From NCBI GenBank assembly GCA_946997485.1, contig CAMPVF010000004.1, positions 89,260 to 153,259 of the forward strand: DNA of 64,000 bases, read 5' to 3'. Shown piece after piece: positions 9,050-17,712 of the stretch (its first letter is position 1; every line of letters begins with the position of its first letter). The DNA is from an uncultured Atopobium sp. (GTDB taxonomy: Bacteria; Actinomycetota; Coriobacteriia; Coriobacteriales; Atopobiaceae). A model generated the notes under the pieces. That model had not been told where the DNA came from. It saw only the letters and a list, made by a program, of their open reading frames with translations, and did no database searches. The position numbers and the translations under genes were made by a program.

Positions 9050-9487
9050 ATGAAGCAATTTTTTAAAGAGTTTAACGACTTTATCATGCGCGGCAACGTT
9101 GTTGATATGGCAGTTGGTGTTATTATCGGTAGCGCATTTACCGCAATTGTAAATTCGCTGGTAAACAACATCATTTACCCAATCATTGCCTGCATCACCG
9201 GTGGCGGCACTAACATCTACGGCCTCGTTGTGCCAGGCACTGCTATCGACTTTGGCGCTTTTTTAAGCGCAATTATCAACTTTGTTATCATTGCCTTTTT
9301 TATCTTTTTGATGGTAAAAGCACTCAACAAACTTGCAGCTAAAAGCAAAGATTTAGGGCTTATGAGCCACATGTCTCCCAAAGCCAAAGCGCACTGTCCG
9401 CTATGCCTTGAGCCAGTAGATACCAAGGCACAATATTGTCCGCACTGCACGCAGGATATTCGCAGCATGGAAAAAGTGTACAAATAA
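9050..9487 (+). CDS. mscL: Large-conductance mechanosensitive channel with C-terminal zinc-ribbon-like tail
   Basis: Membrane pore that opens on hypo-osmotic shock. The 145-residue protein starts at 9050 (MKQFFKEFNDFIMRGN), with a weak AGAAAG ribosome site. TM1 is VVDMAVGVIIGSAFTAIVNSL, followed by the periplasmic loop, and TM2 is FLSAIINFVIIAFFIFLMV. After TM2 the usual cytoplasmic helix region is followed by CPLC-14-CPHC, a four-Cys treble that looks like a zinc ribbon. I recall similar Cys tails in some Firmicutes MscL proteins, so this is a variant rather than a fusion artefact. Confidence 0.92.
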   Translation: MKQFFKEFNDFIMRGNVVDMAVGVIIGSAFTAIVNSLVNNIIYPIIACITGGGTNIYGLVVPGTAIDFGAFLSAIINFVIIAFFIFLMVKALNKLAAKSKDLGLMSHMSPKAKAHCPLCLEPVDTKAQYCPHCTQDIRSMEKVYK

Positions 9488-9581
9488 CCACACACCTACG
9501 CGCTGCACGCGTGGGCGTATGCATATCCAAGGTGTACGCAGAAGGTGTACGCAGCACAAACGCACACACCTCACCGTTGCA

Positions 9582-9608
9582 CACCCTATAATTTTCAACC
9601 ATAGGGTG
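9582..9608. terminator. Hairpin between convergent mscL and Cys-rich gene
   Basis: CACCCTAT/ATAGGGTG is a perfect 8-bp stem with an 11-base loop in the convergent gap. No T-run follows on either strand, so termination is only a guess. Confidence 0.3.
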
Positions 9609-9670
9609 CACGTAAGGTGCATGGCACGTAAGGTGCGCTGCCGTCTATACCAATGTGTGATTGTATAACC

Positions 9671-10006
9671 TTATAAGATTGGTCGCCCGTGTTGCGCTTG
9701 CGCGAAAGCACGCTGCACAGCTGCAGTAATATGAGCAAGCATCGTACGTGCCTGCACATGCTCCGGCGCGTCTGCAGCACGCTGAAATTGGTGGCAAACG
9801 TTATCGGTACGCAAATATTCATTGCCAAATGGATCGACTTTTGGCACAAGACCAGATGGCGTAAGCGCAAAATAGGCATCGGTACCAGCATCGATATGAG
9901 GATTACCTAAGGTGTAACCCTTAGTGCATGTTGCTTGATACAATCCAGACTTTTTATTACGCATACAATTGCAAAAAACGCAATCTGAGCATGAAAACCC
10001 AGGCAT
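9671..10006 (-). CDS. Cys-rich small protein of unknown function
   Basis: 111 residues, starting MPGFSCSDCVFCNC with AAGGA upstream. Four cysteines fall in the first 14 residues (6, 9, 12, 14) and another at 27 (TCTKGYT), a spacing that suggests metal binding. The rest is soluble and polar, with GNEYLRTDNVCHQFQRAADA near the middle and a helical C-terminus. I do not recognise the family. Reality is supported by a good ribosome site, a coding-like composition and a clean position between convergent and same-strand neighbours. An iron-sulfur or zinc protein is possible but unproven. Confidence 0.6.
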   Translation of the reverse strand: MPGFSCSDCVFCNCMRNKKSGLYQATCTKGYTLGNPHIDAGTDAYFALTPSGLVPKVDPFGNEYLRTDNVCHQFQRAADAPEHVQARTMLAHITAAVQRAFAQAQHGRPIL

Positions 10007-10184
10007 AGCACGTCCTTAACAACCTACGTCACGCGCAGTGTACATTGTATACAGCGCAGATTGACGATGAATTTTATAACCTAAATGATTTTAGTAATTT
10101 GCGTCCAGGTTGCAATATCTTTTGTATGGGCTCCACATTCTATACATTGTCACCATAATTTGACCACACCAAAAGCGACACAGC

Positions 10185-10964
10185 CTATGTACGCAGGCAA
10201 AACGCACCAGTATGATAGTCAATATCATAGCCGTGCGCTGCATTATACACTTCTACCTCTTCGTTTATGGACCCATCAGACGATAGCATATCAACCACAA
10301 CGCTCCGCGGAATACACTCATCATCCACGTACAGCGGCGTAACTATATATTGAATAGTACCCTGCGGATGCTGCGCCAGCCAATTGCGACACAAGGTTTC
10401 GCTATAAGCCATGCCACCCTGCTCATTATTTGCACCAACGTTTTGCATACGCGTGCCACACACCATATTTTCGCGCTGGTCAGGACCGCCAAGCGACTTT
10501 GCCAGCATGTGGCTGCGATTCCAAAACCAGCCGTGATAGGCCTTGCCACCAGGAATATCAATGCGAACTTTTTTGTTTTTGCCCCAACCCGAAGGCTCAC
10601 CCATATCTGCAGCGCGTTGCCGCGCACTTCCCTGCTTCATCATGGCATACGTAACGCACGCGCGCACAGGCAACGTGCGACCTTGTGCATCAAGCCCGCT
10701 CAAGCGTACATCACCGGGCTCAAGAGGTGTCTCAACGCATGCGGCACCAACATGCCGCACGTAATCGGGATACTGAAGCACGTTATACGATGTGGGCGCA
10801 GAAAGCCGCACGTCAGTGCGCTGTTGCACACTAACCGGCTGCCAAGACGCAGGCAATAAGCGCGCAAACGGCGTTGCAACCAGTGCAAACGACGCAAGTG
10901 CCAGTGTGGCTGCAAAGCTCAAGCGCGCTTTTCTTATGTGGGATGTTACGCGTGTATGTCTCAT
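10185..10964 (-). CDS. Secreted DNA/RNA non-specific endonuclease
   Basis: 259 residues. An N-terminal hydrophobic segment (residues ~15-36, LSFAATLALASFALVATPFA) after a basic start is a signal peptide or anchor. The nuclease core contains WFWNRSHMLAKSLGGPD followed by RENMVCGTRMQNVGANNEQGGM, the ββα-metal arrangement seen in EndA/Spd-type DNA-entry and extracellular nucleases, where the DRGH-like His is the general base (here NRSH) and the second Asn binds the metal. Roles could be nutrient scavenging, DNA uptake or degradation of extracellular traps. It has no operon partner; the carrier-protein gene is about 120 bases upstream on the same strand. The ribosome site is weak. Confidence 0.82.
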   Translation of the reverse strand: MRHTRVTSHIRKARLSFAATLALASFALVATPFARLLPASWQPVSVQQRTDVRLSAPTSYNVLQYPDYVRHVGAACVETPLEPGDVRLSGLDAQGRTLPVRACVTYAMMKQGSARQRAADMGEPSGWGKNKKVRIDIPGGKAYHGWFWNRSHMLAKSLGGPDQRENMVCGTRMQNVGANNEQGGMAYSETLCRNWLAQHPQGTIQYIVTPLYVDDECIPRSVVVDMLSSDGSINEEVEVYNAAHGYDIDYHTGAFCLRT

Positions 10965-11088
10965 GGGTGAAAGGGTATATCAGCAAGCACAAGCCTGCAC
11001 GCTCGTAGCGACTACGTACCTAGCGCCTACGCGCATACACATAGCGACTGTACGCACGCATGCAGGCTATCTGTTGATACGTTGTGCA

Positions 11089-11331
11089 CTATTCGTTAGC
11101 CAGGCGCTGAATCATGGCATAAATTGCCTGCGCGCTGTTAAAGTTTTCGGGAACGATGTCTTTTGCGGGAACCGAAACATCAAATTCGTCGTCAATAGCA
11201 CTAATAACTGCAAGAATATCAAACGAATCGAGCACGCGGTTATCAACCAACTTATCTTCGGTAGTAAAATCTACGTCGTCATTAATATCTGAAAGCATTG
11301 CAATAACTGCATCAAGGGTAATATCGTCCAT
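11089..11331 (-). CDS. Acyl/aminoacyl carrier protein, DltC-like
   Basis: An 80-residue acidic four-helix carrier. The phosphopantetheine site is DSFD with Ser36. The usual ACP form is DSLD or DSLE, while DltC proteins have DSFG/DSFD-like sites. A strong ribosome site (AGGAG) precedes the ATG. It is the last gene of a three-gene minus-strand set, 46 bases after the PLP enzyme, and would be loaded by the adenylation enzyme at 12.9-14.5 kb and hand its cargo to a membrane acyltransferase. Assignment as an ACP is secure. Cargo identity is not: D-alanine is the default guess, but see the adenylation enzyme. Confidence 0.85.
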   Translation of the reverse strand: MDDITLDAVIAMLSDINDDVDFTTEDKLVDNRVLDSFDILAVISAIDDEFDVSVPAKDIVPENFNSAQAIYAMIQRLANE

Positions 11332-11377
11332 GAATATCTCCTAAAGTTGCCTATAGAACACGCCCATGTCGCAAACC

Positions 11378-12742
11378 TTAGGACATACAGGCGCAATTTA
11401 TCGAACTAGTATGAAGCGGCTTGCGCACGCACTCATAGTGTTCGGAATCATAGTACAACACAACACTCGGCAATGTGCGACTTAAAAATAAATACATAGC
11501 CTCGGTAACGGAATATGCCCCAATATGTTGAAAGGCCAAAAGATCGCCCATCGCAAGCGGCGCCTCAAACTCACGCACGAGCACATCTGCAGTAGTGCAC
11601 AGGCTGCCGCACAGCGTCCACCTGCGCATTTGTCGCGCGGGTGCAGACTGCACTACGCCGGTGTCTTCACATACAGACGCCGCTGCGCCCGGCACCACAT
11701 CGATATGGGGGCACTTAAGCCCCATCATTTGCCCAAGATAGGCAACATGATTAATGCCGCCATCAATAAATGCATAATAACTATCGCTATCTGCACCTTG
11801 TTTAAGATCAACGATGCGCGAAACGTAGGTGCCGCATGCACTTGCCAAAAAACGTCCCATTTCTATGCAGATATCAACCTTTTGTGCAAGCTTCTGCAAG
11901 AGTGGTGCAAGCTCGCGTGCAGGTGCATATGTATCGCTCATGTCATCATCAACAAAATACGGATACGCCAAACCAGGGCCATACTCCAGGAGTTGGGCGC
12001 GCCATCCATAGCTGTCATACAGCGTGTCGATAAGGTCTGACAAAAACGCAAGCTCTTTTTGCTGACGAGCAAGTTTTTTGCGCTGCGTACCCACAAAATA
12101 GTGAATGCCTACAAACTCAAGCAAAGGAAAGGTGTTCCGCGCAGCAATAAGCGCCTCAAGGTCGCTTTGCGCCATGCCAAACTGGCTTTTTGCATTAAGA
12201 CGAAGCAGGATGGGCACGCGGCTATACGCAAGCTCACCTGCAGCATGAAGCTCAGTAGCAACACGATTAATAGCCTCAAGCTGAAGTGGCGACTCCGCAG
12301 TAAGTACCCCAACGTGATACGAAAGCGCTGCACGTATATCGTCTGGCTGCTTGCACACACCCGAATACACAATACGCGCGCCAGGAATGTGCTGAGCTAT
12401 GCAAATATCAAGCTCACCTGGGCTACAAACTTCGAGCTTATAATGCTCGCTATGAGCAGCAGCAATTAAAAACGGATTAGCTTTCATGGAATAGCACATA
12501 GATATGCGCGCGGAGGCGTTTACATCCGAAGAGGTCACGATGTCCCTGGTTTTGGCTAAGCGCGCGCGAAATGCTGGCACATTAAATATATACGTGGGCG
12601 TTGTATGCACGCGAGCTATTTCGCAAAGACACGCAGCATCAAGTGCCGCTTCGTGCACAGAACCATCGCACGCAGCATCATGGTGAACGGCTGCGGTATG
12701 AACAGGTACATTGTGAGCAGATACATCGTGTGCAGTTTTCAT
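11378..12742 (-). CDS. Fold-III PLP enzyme (diaminopimelate/ornithine decarboxylase or racemase fold)
   Basis: 454 residues. A His/Ala-rich N-terminal ~40 residues precedes a fold-III barrel: PLP lysine in YSMKANPF (Lys87), EVCSPGELDIC, GIHYFVGTQ (normally H-[FI]-GSQ), phosphate-loop LEYGPGLAYPY (normally GGG-type), EMGRFLASACGTYV (normally EPGR), CGSLCTTADVLVREF as the inter-subunit Cys/Asp segment, and GAYSVTEAMYLFLSR near the end. The frame matches LysA-type decarboxylases, but several signature residues differ, so the substrate is not DAP by default. Sandwiched between adenylation and carrier genes, it more likely makes or epimerises the amino acid that is loaded than serves lysine synthesis. 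Confidence 0.8.
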   Translation of the reverse strand: MKTAHDVSAHNVPVHTAAVHHDAACDGSVHEAALDAACLCEIARVHTTPTYIFNVPAFRARLAKTRDIVTSSDVNASARISMCYSMKANPFLIAAAHSEHYKLEVCSPGELDICIAQHIPGARIVYSGVCKQPDDIRAALSYHVGVLTAESPLQLEAINRVATELHAAGELAYSRVPILLRLNAKSQFGMAQSDLEALIAARNTFPLLEFVGIHYFVGTQRKKLARQQKELAFLSDLIDTLYDSYGWRAQLLEYGPGLAYPYFVDDDMSDTYAPARELAPLLQKLAQKVDICIEMGRFLASACGTYVSRIVDLKQGADSDSYYAFIDGGINHVAYLGQMMGLKCPHIDVVPGAAASVCEDTGVVQSAPARQMRRWTLCGSLCTTADVLVREFEAPLAMGDLLAFQHIGAYSVTEAMYLFLSRTLPSVVLYYDSEHYECVRKPLHTSSINCACMS

Positions 12743-12890
12743 AGTTCCTCTTCTATGTGTTTGCCTTGCACAAACTATGCCCGAGAGCGTGTATATATGC
12801 GCAGATAGAATGCAAATACAATCAGATCAGCAACGCACGCGTACGCAGCAGCGCAGCTCAAACTCAAGGCCAAACTTTATGAGCTTAGAT

Positions 12891-12946
12891 GAGCGTCTAC
12901 CGCTCAGCCGTCTACAGTTCAGCCACCCGGCGCTCAGCCGTCTACA
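12891..12946. repeat. 16-bp direct repeat spanning the adenylation-gene stop codon
   Basis: CGCTCAGCCGTCTACA occurs at 12901-12916 and 12931-12946, with a shorter GCGTCTAC at 12893-12900. The right copy contains the TAG stop of the adenylation gene. The rest of the ~200-base gap to the PLP gene start shows nothing recognisable. Confidence 0.6.
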
Positions 12947-14498
12947 AACGAGCAAGTTTGTTTCTATCAACCTTACCATTTTTAGTAAGCGGCATCGCCG
13001 GCACGTTGTTTGTGGTATTTGGTATCATAAACGCAGGTAGGAGCGTATGCAACGTATGCACAAGCGCGTCTTTTTCACACGCGCCAACATAGTATAAATG
13101 CAGGCGATGCTTTTTGCTATCGTACAAGCAAATTGCCTGCTCAACACCAGTAACAGACGTGGCAGCAGCCTCAATATCCCCAAGCTCAATGCGGTGGCCT
13201 AAGTGCTTTATCTGAAAATCTTTACGCGATGCATACACCAAGTTGTGTGCATCATCAAAGTATGCCATGTCGCCCGTACGATACACCCGCTCTAACCAGC
13301 GCGTATGCAGCGGATTTTGAACAAACGCCACGGCGGTTTTTTCGCTATCGGCAAAATACCCAAGCCCCACTGCCCTACCGGCAACACAAATTTCGCCCTG
13401 GCGGTGTGGCTCGCTTATTTCTTGATTGTTTTCATCAAGCAGGTAGATGCGTTCATTATCAAACGCATGACCCATGGGGATAACTTCGTTGTTTTCGTAA
13501 GGACGATCGACAATAAAATAGGCACAGTTGCACGTAATTTCGGTAGGCCCATACAGATTTACAAACATGCAGGTATCCGCCATGTACGACTGCCATTTGC
13601 GCAGCTGCTTGGGCGGCATAACCTCGCCCGAAAACATAACGCGGCGAATGGTAGTGGGGCACGCATACTCAAGCCCGTTCATAATTGATATAAAGCACAG
13701 CGCACTTACCGCCCATACCAGCACCGTTACGCGATGCGCAATAAGGTAATCCATGAGTTTTGTAGGAATGCTAAAGTATTCGCGCGGAATAATCACGAGC
13801 GTAGCACCAATATACCAACACGAATAGATGTCTTTTACCGAAACGTCAAAATCGAATGGCGCTTGATTGGCAAAGATATCGTTTGATGCAAGCCCAAATG
13901 TTGACGTAAACACGGGAATAAAATCGAGCACGGAGCTATGCGCTATCACAACGCCTTTGGGTGTTCCGGTACTTCCACTCGTAAAGTTTACATACATAGG
14001 GTCAACGTCGCACATCTGCGCACGTACGCAGGCAAGCTCTGAGGATAACGGCTGTGTACATTGACACGAGCACACAGTCTGAGAAGGCAGACACGAAAGG
14101 TTTACAACATCACTGAGCGCTACGACACGATACGCAGTGTTGGCAAGCGCAGCTTGCAGCGTTTCTACCAAATCGTCTTGTGCAACAACAATAACCGGAT
14201 TAAGCGTTTCAATACAATGTTTTGTGCGTGCGACAGGCTGGCGCGTATCTAATATCGAATAAAAATCGCCTGCATACAGCACGGCACACATACCAGCAAG
14301 TGCGCAAACGCTTTTCTCAAGATAAAACGCAACAGCGCGTCTCGGCGTTGCATGATATGTTGTAATAAGTTTTTGAGCACTGGCTTGAGCTGCGTAAAGA
14401 AGCTGTGCATAGGTAAGCGTCGCATGCGGATCTGCAGCCGCAACATGCGTTGGATACTGAGCAGCTGATGCTTCGAGCCACTGTAGCACAGATTTCAT
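12942..14498 (-). CDS. Amino-acid adenylation enzyme, DltA-like
   Basis: A stand-alone AMP-forming adenylation domain of 518 residues that would activate an amino acid and transfer it to the carrier two genes on. I start it at ATG 14498 because AAGG lies 6 bases ahead; the ATG two codons earlier is too close. Core motifs: TSGSTGTPKG (173-182), NQAPFDFDVSVKDIY (211-225, very close to DltA), FSGEVMP (289-295), YGPTE (316-320), YRTGD, DFQIKHLGHRIEL, and the A10 lysine in KNGKVDRNK (Lys509). In D-alanine-specific DltA the FSGEV segment reads FCGEV, and that Cys helps select D-alanine; here it is Ser, so another substrate is possible. It lacks the condensation and thioesterase domains of NRPS enzymes. 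Confidence 0.85.
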   Translation of the reverse strand: MKSVLQWLEASAAQYPTHVAAADPHATLTYAQLLYAAQASAQKLITTYHATPRRAVAFYLEKSVCALAGMCAVLYAGDFYSILDTRQPVARTKHCIETLNPVIVVAQDDLVETLQAALANTAYRVVALSDVVNLSCLPSQTVCSCQCTQPLSSELACVRAQMCDVDPMYVNFTSGSTGTPKGVVIAHSSVLDFIPVFTSTFGLASNDIFANQAPFDFDVSVKDIYSCWYIGATLVIIPREYFSIPTKLMDYLIAHRVTVLVWAVSALCFISIMNGLEYACPTTIRRVMFSGEVMPPKQLRKWQSYMADTCMFVNLYGPTEITCNCAYFIVDRPYENNEVIPMGHAFDNERIYLLDENNQEISEPHRQGEICVAGRAVGLGYFADSEKTAVAFVQNPLHTRWLERVYRTGDMAYFDDAHNLVYASRKDFQIKHLGHRIELGDIEAAATSVTGVEQAICLYDSKKHRLHLYYVGACEKDALVHTLHTLLPAFMIPNTTNNVPAMPLTKNGKVDRNKLARL

Positions 14499-14901
14499 AT
14501 GCATCCTTCATCGCGCAAAAAGCAGGTAAAACACGCGCGTTTGTGCAGCATGAAGACTCACATGAGCAAAGCAGCCCTCTGGCTGCGGCGACGTATTGGT
14601 ACTACCCGCTTATAACTACCAATAAACACAACAAAGCGCATGAGTTACCATGCCCAACGATAATTTCATGCGCTTATGCGTTCACTTCATTATGACAAAG
14701 GCTCTTGCATCATGCAAATTTTTACGAGTAATCATCACATTTGCGCGCGGGCAAGCCTGCAAATGCCGTATGCTTATATCAAGGCACAGCTCAACCATGC
14801 TGCTGTGGTACATACAACCACACGCTACACAACCACAAGCCACAGCCGCCGCCCATCGAAACGCGCAAAAACGCAGCTACAACCACACGATAAGGATGCT
14901 C
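14499..14901. other. Divergent intergenic region (adenylation enzyme / helicase)
   Basis: An open frame runs through part of these 403 bases upstream of the helicase start, but it is low in coding character, has no ribosome site, and shows no similarity I recognise. The segment 14810-14890 is a C/A-rich low-complexity stretch. Promoters for both flanking genes should lie here, but I see no clear pair. Confidence 0.45.
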
Positions 14902-17667
14902 ATGTACACAACCACGCCACAAACCTCACACCATGACGCGCGCGCAAACGCAGATGCAGCAGCTATAGATGCGCCAGCTGCTACAGATGCAGCAGCTGCA
15001 GACGCAGATGAAATGGCCGATGATACGCCATGTTCATCATTGCTCGATTTTTTGTACGACACGGATGATGACAACGATGGCGACGGCGCGGCGGTGGTTG
15101 ATGGCACTGCCGAAGGTGACAGTGATGCCGACACTCAAAGCAGCACTCAGAGCAGCGAATTTGTACCAAAAGACCTGGACGATGCACTTGAATGGTATAT
15201 GAACTGGGCGCATGAACGCGGCATTGATTTGTGGGATCACCAGATAGATGCTTTGCTTAGTATAGCAAGTGGTAACCACGTTATTTTAGGCACGCCAACC
15301 GGTTCGGGAAAGTCGATGGTTGCAATTGGTATGGCGTTTTTTTGCTTGTGCCAAGATCGCGTTATGTATTACACTGCACCTATAAAAGCCCTGGTAAGCG
15401 AGAAGTTTTTTAATCTTGTTGATTTGTTTGGCAAAGATTTGGTTGGCATGATAACAGGCGACGTGGTAATTAACAGTAGTGCACCCATTATCTGTTGTAC
15501 CGAAGAAATTTTAGCAATGGATGCGCTGCGCTGGGGTACAGACTCAGACATTTCGTATGTGTGCATGGATGAGTTTCATTATTTTGGCGACTCGGCGCGC
15601 GGCTGGGCGTGGCAAGTACCGCTGCTTACCCTTCCCAACACGCAGTTTTTACTTATGAGTGCCACACTGGGTGATACATCAGCTATACAAGCGCAGCTAG
15701 AACGCGACACCACGCGCAGCTGTGATTGTATTTCTCATGCAAAACGACCCGTTGAGCTTGTGTATAGCTACGTGACGTCGCCCCTTGACGTAACCGTTAT
15801 ACAAGCCCTGCACGAGCACAAAGCGCCCATGTATATTGTTCATTTTGCACAAGACCAGGCACATAAAAGTGCGCAGGCGTTAAGCTGCTTATCTGTCATT
15901 ACGCCCGAACAAAAAGCTGCCATTAAACAGCAGATTTCACACGTACGCTTTACAACTGCATTTGGCGTTACATTAAAGCGCCTGTTGTTATGTGGTGTTG
16001 GTATTCATCATGCAGGTATGCTGCCTCGCTATCGCCTGTGTGTTGAGCGCTTGTCTCAAAAAGGCTTGCTTCCTGTTATTTGCGGAACTGACACCTTGGG
16101 CGTGGGTATTAACGTGCCCATTCACACGGTAATTTTTAGCGCACTGGCAAAGTTTGACGGGCGACGTGCCCGCCTGCTGCGTGCGCGGGAGTTTCATCAA
16201 ATTGCAGGTAGAGCAGGTAGAGCAGGGTTTGATAGCGAAGGTGTTGTGTATGCACTTGCAACGCCATACGAAATTGAACGCTTAAAAGCGCAGGCTAAAG
16301 CAGCGGGCGATCCACGCAAACTGCGGCGCATTAAGCTGCCCACACCTCCTGAAGGATATGTGAGCTGGAATAAAAAAACGTTTGAGACGCTTATTACCAA
16401 AGAACCTGAGGTGCTGCATGCACATCTTAAGATTACGCATGCGTTTATACTCTCGCAAATGGAGCAGCAAGGCGACGCGTACCAGCGTATTGTGGATATT
16501 ATTATGCGCTCGCTTCAAACGGACGAACAAAAACAAAAGCTTATTGCCCGCGCGCAAGAAATTATTGCCACGCTGATCGACGGCGGCGTTATTGAGCGCA
16601 TACCGGACGATCCGGGCGACGTATGGGGCAAAGCGCAGTACCAATGCTCAGTTGAGATGCCCGAAGACTTTGCATTAGACCAGCCACTTTCGCCCTTTGT
16701 GCTTGCCGCGCTTGAGCTGCTCGACAAAAACGACCCACAGTATGCGCTCGACGTAGTGTCGCTTGTAGAGTCGTCGCTTGATAATCCGGTGCAAATTATG
16801 AAGATGCTTGAGCGACAGGCGCGCGACCGTGCGTGGGCAGAAATGAAAATGCAGGGCGTAGACTATGAAGAGCGCATGGAACGCATCGAAGAAGTAACGT
16901 ATGACCAGCCCTTATGCGACCTTATTAGCAGCGCATATGAGCGCTATTGCGAAAAAGTTCCCTGGGCACGCGACTTTTTGCCGCATCCAAAGTCGATTGT
17001 GCGCTTAATGGTTGAAAGTGGTGCAAATTTTAAGGGGTTTGTGCAGCAAATTAACGTTTCTCGAAGCGAGGGTTTGCTGCTGCGGTATTTAAGCGACGCA
17101 TGGCGCGTGCTTGAGCGCACAATTCCAGACGACGCAAAAACTGAAGAGCTCGAAGCTATTACCTCGTGGCTGCATCTTATTGTGCGTACAACTGATTCGT
17201 CGCTTATTGACGAATGGGATGGCACGTTAACAAACGAGACTGATGAAAAGGCGCCGTCTGTGCACGAAAGCATCGTACAAGATAGGCGTGGCCTGCAGAT
17301 TCTTATTCATAACGCCCTGTTTGCACGCGTACGCGCGGCAGCTGCGCGCGATATAGATGCTCTGAATGCGCTCGACGGCGCATGGGGTTGGTATGGCAGA
17401 GTGTGGCAGGCGTTTCTCGACACCTATTACCAGGAGCACGAATACATCCTCCTTGATGCGAATGCACGCTCAAATGCCTATATTGTTTTTGATGAGAGCG
17501 AAGAAGAAACCCGCCACTGCTGGCATGTGCGTCAGATATTGAAAGACGAAGACGACGATTGCGATTTTGCGATTGTGGCTGATGTAGATATTGTTGCCAC
17601 ACAACAAACAGGAGAGCTAACCTGCACGGCATATCGTGCGTGCAGTATAGACGAGCTGGTAGGCTAA
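14902..17667 (+). CDS. Ski2-type DEAD/DEAH-box helicase
   Basis: An ATP-dependent helicase of 921 residues from the chosen ATG (MYTTTPQTSHHD, AAGG 6 bases ahead). The first ~95 residues are Ala/Asp-rich low complexity. Then come Walker A GTPTGSGKS (130-138), Walker B DEFHYF (223-228), motif III SATLGD, the RecA2 segment GIHHAGMLP, GTDTLGVGINVP, and motif VI QIAGRAGRAGFDSEG. The C-terminal half has the helical DUF3516-like region common to actinobacterial members. Ski2-family proteins unwind structured RNA or branched DNA; which applies here cannot be read. It stands alone, with a convergent TagO gene downstream. Confidence 0.88.
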   Translation: MYTTTPQTSHHDARANADAAAIDAPAATDAAAADADEMADDTPCSSLLDFLYDTDDDNDGDGAAVVDGTAEGDSDADTQSSTQSSEFVPKDLDDALEWYMNWAHERGIDLWDHQIDALLSIASGNHVILGTPTGSGKSMVAIGMAFFCLCQDRVMYYTAPIKALVSEKFFNLVDLFGKDLVGMITGDVVINSSAPIICCTEEILAMDALRWGTDSDISYVCMDEFHYFGDSARGWAWQVPLLTLPNTQFLLMSATLGDTSAIQAQLERDTTRSCDCISHAKRPVELVYSYVTSPLDVTVIQALHEHKAPMYIVHFAQDQAHKSAQALSCLSVITPEQKAAIKQQISHVRFTTAFGVTLKRLLLCGVGIHHAGMLPRYRLCVERLSQKGLLPVICGTDTLGVGINVPIHTVIFSALAKFDGRRARLLRAREFHQIAGRAGRAGFDSEGVVYALATPYEIERLKAQAKAAGDPRKLRRIKLPTPPEGYVSWNKKTFETLITKEPEVLHAHLKITHAFILSQMEQQGDAYQRIVDIIMRSLQTDEQKQKLIARAQEIIATLIDGGVIERIPDDPGDVWGKAQYQCSVEMPEDFALDQPLSPFVLAALELLDKNDPQYALDVVSLVESSLDNPVQIMKMLERQARDRAWAEMKMQGVDYEERMERIEEVTYDQPLCDLISSAYERYCEKVPWARDFLPHPKSIVRLMVESGANFKGFVQQINVSRSEGLLLRYLSDAWRVLERTIPDDAKTEELEAITSWLHLIVRTTDSSLIDEWDGTLTNETDEKAPSVHESIVQDRRGLQILIHNALFARVRAAAARDIDALNALDGAWGWYGRVWQAFLDTYYQEHEYILLDANARSNAYIVFDESEEETRHCWHVRQILKDEDDDCDFAIVADVDIVATQQTGELTCTAYRACSIDELVG

Positions 17668-17677
17668 GCGCGGGGTG

Positions 17678-17712
17678 CACGCGGCGTTATAGGTACACGC
17701 GGCGTTATAGGT
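17678..17712. repeat. Tandem 18-bp duplication across the tagO stop codon
   Basis: CACGCGGCGTTATAGGT occurs at 17678-17694 and 17696-17712, a period of 18 bases. The right copy contains the stop codon and last codons of the minus-strand gene; the left copy lies just beyond it. Confidence 0.75.
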
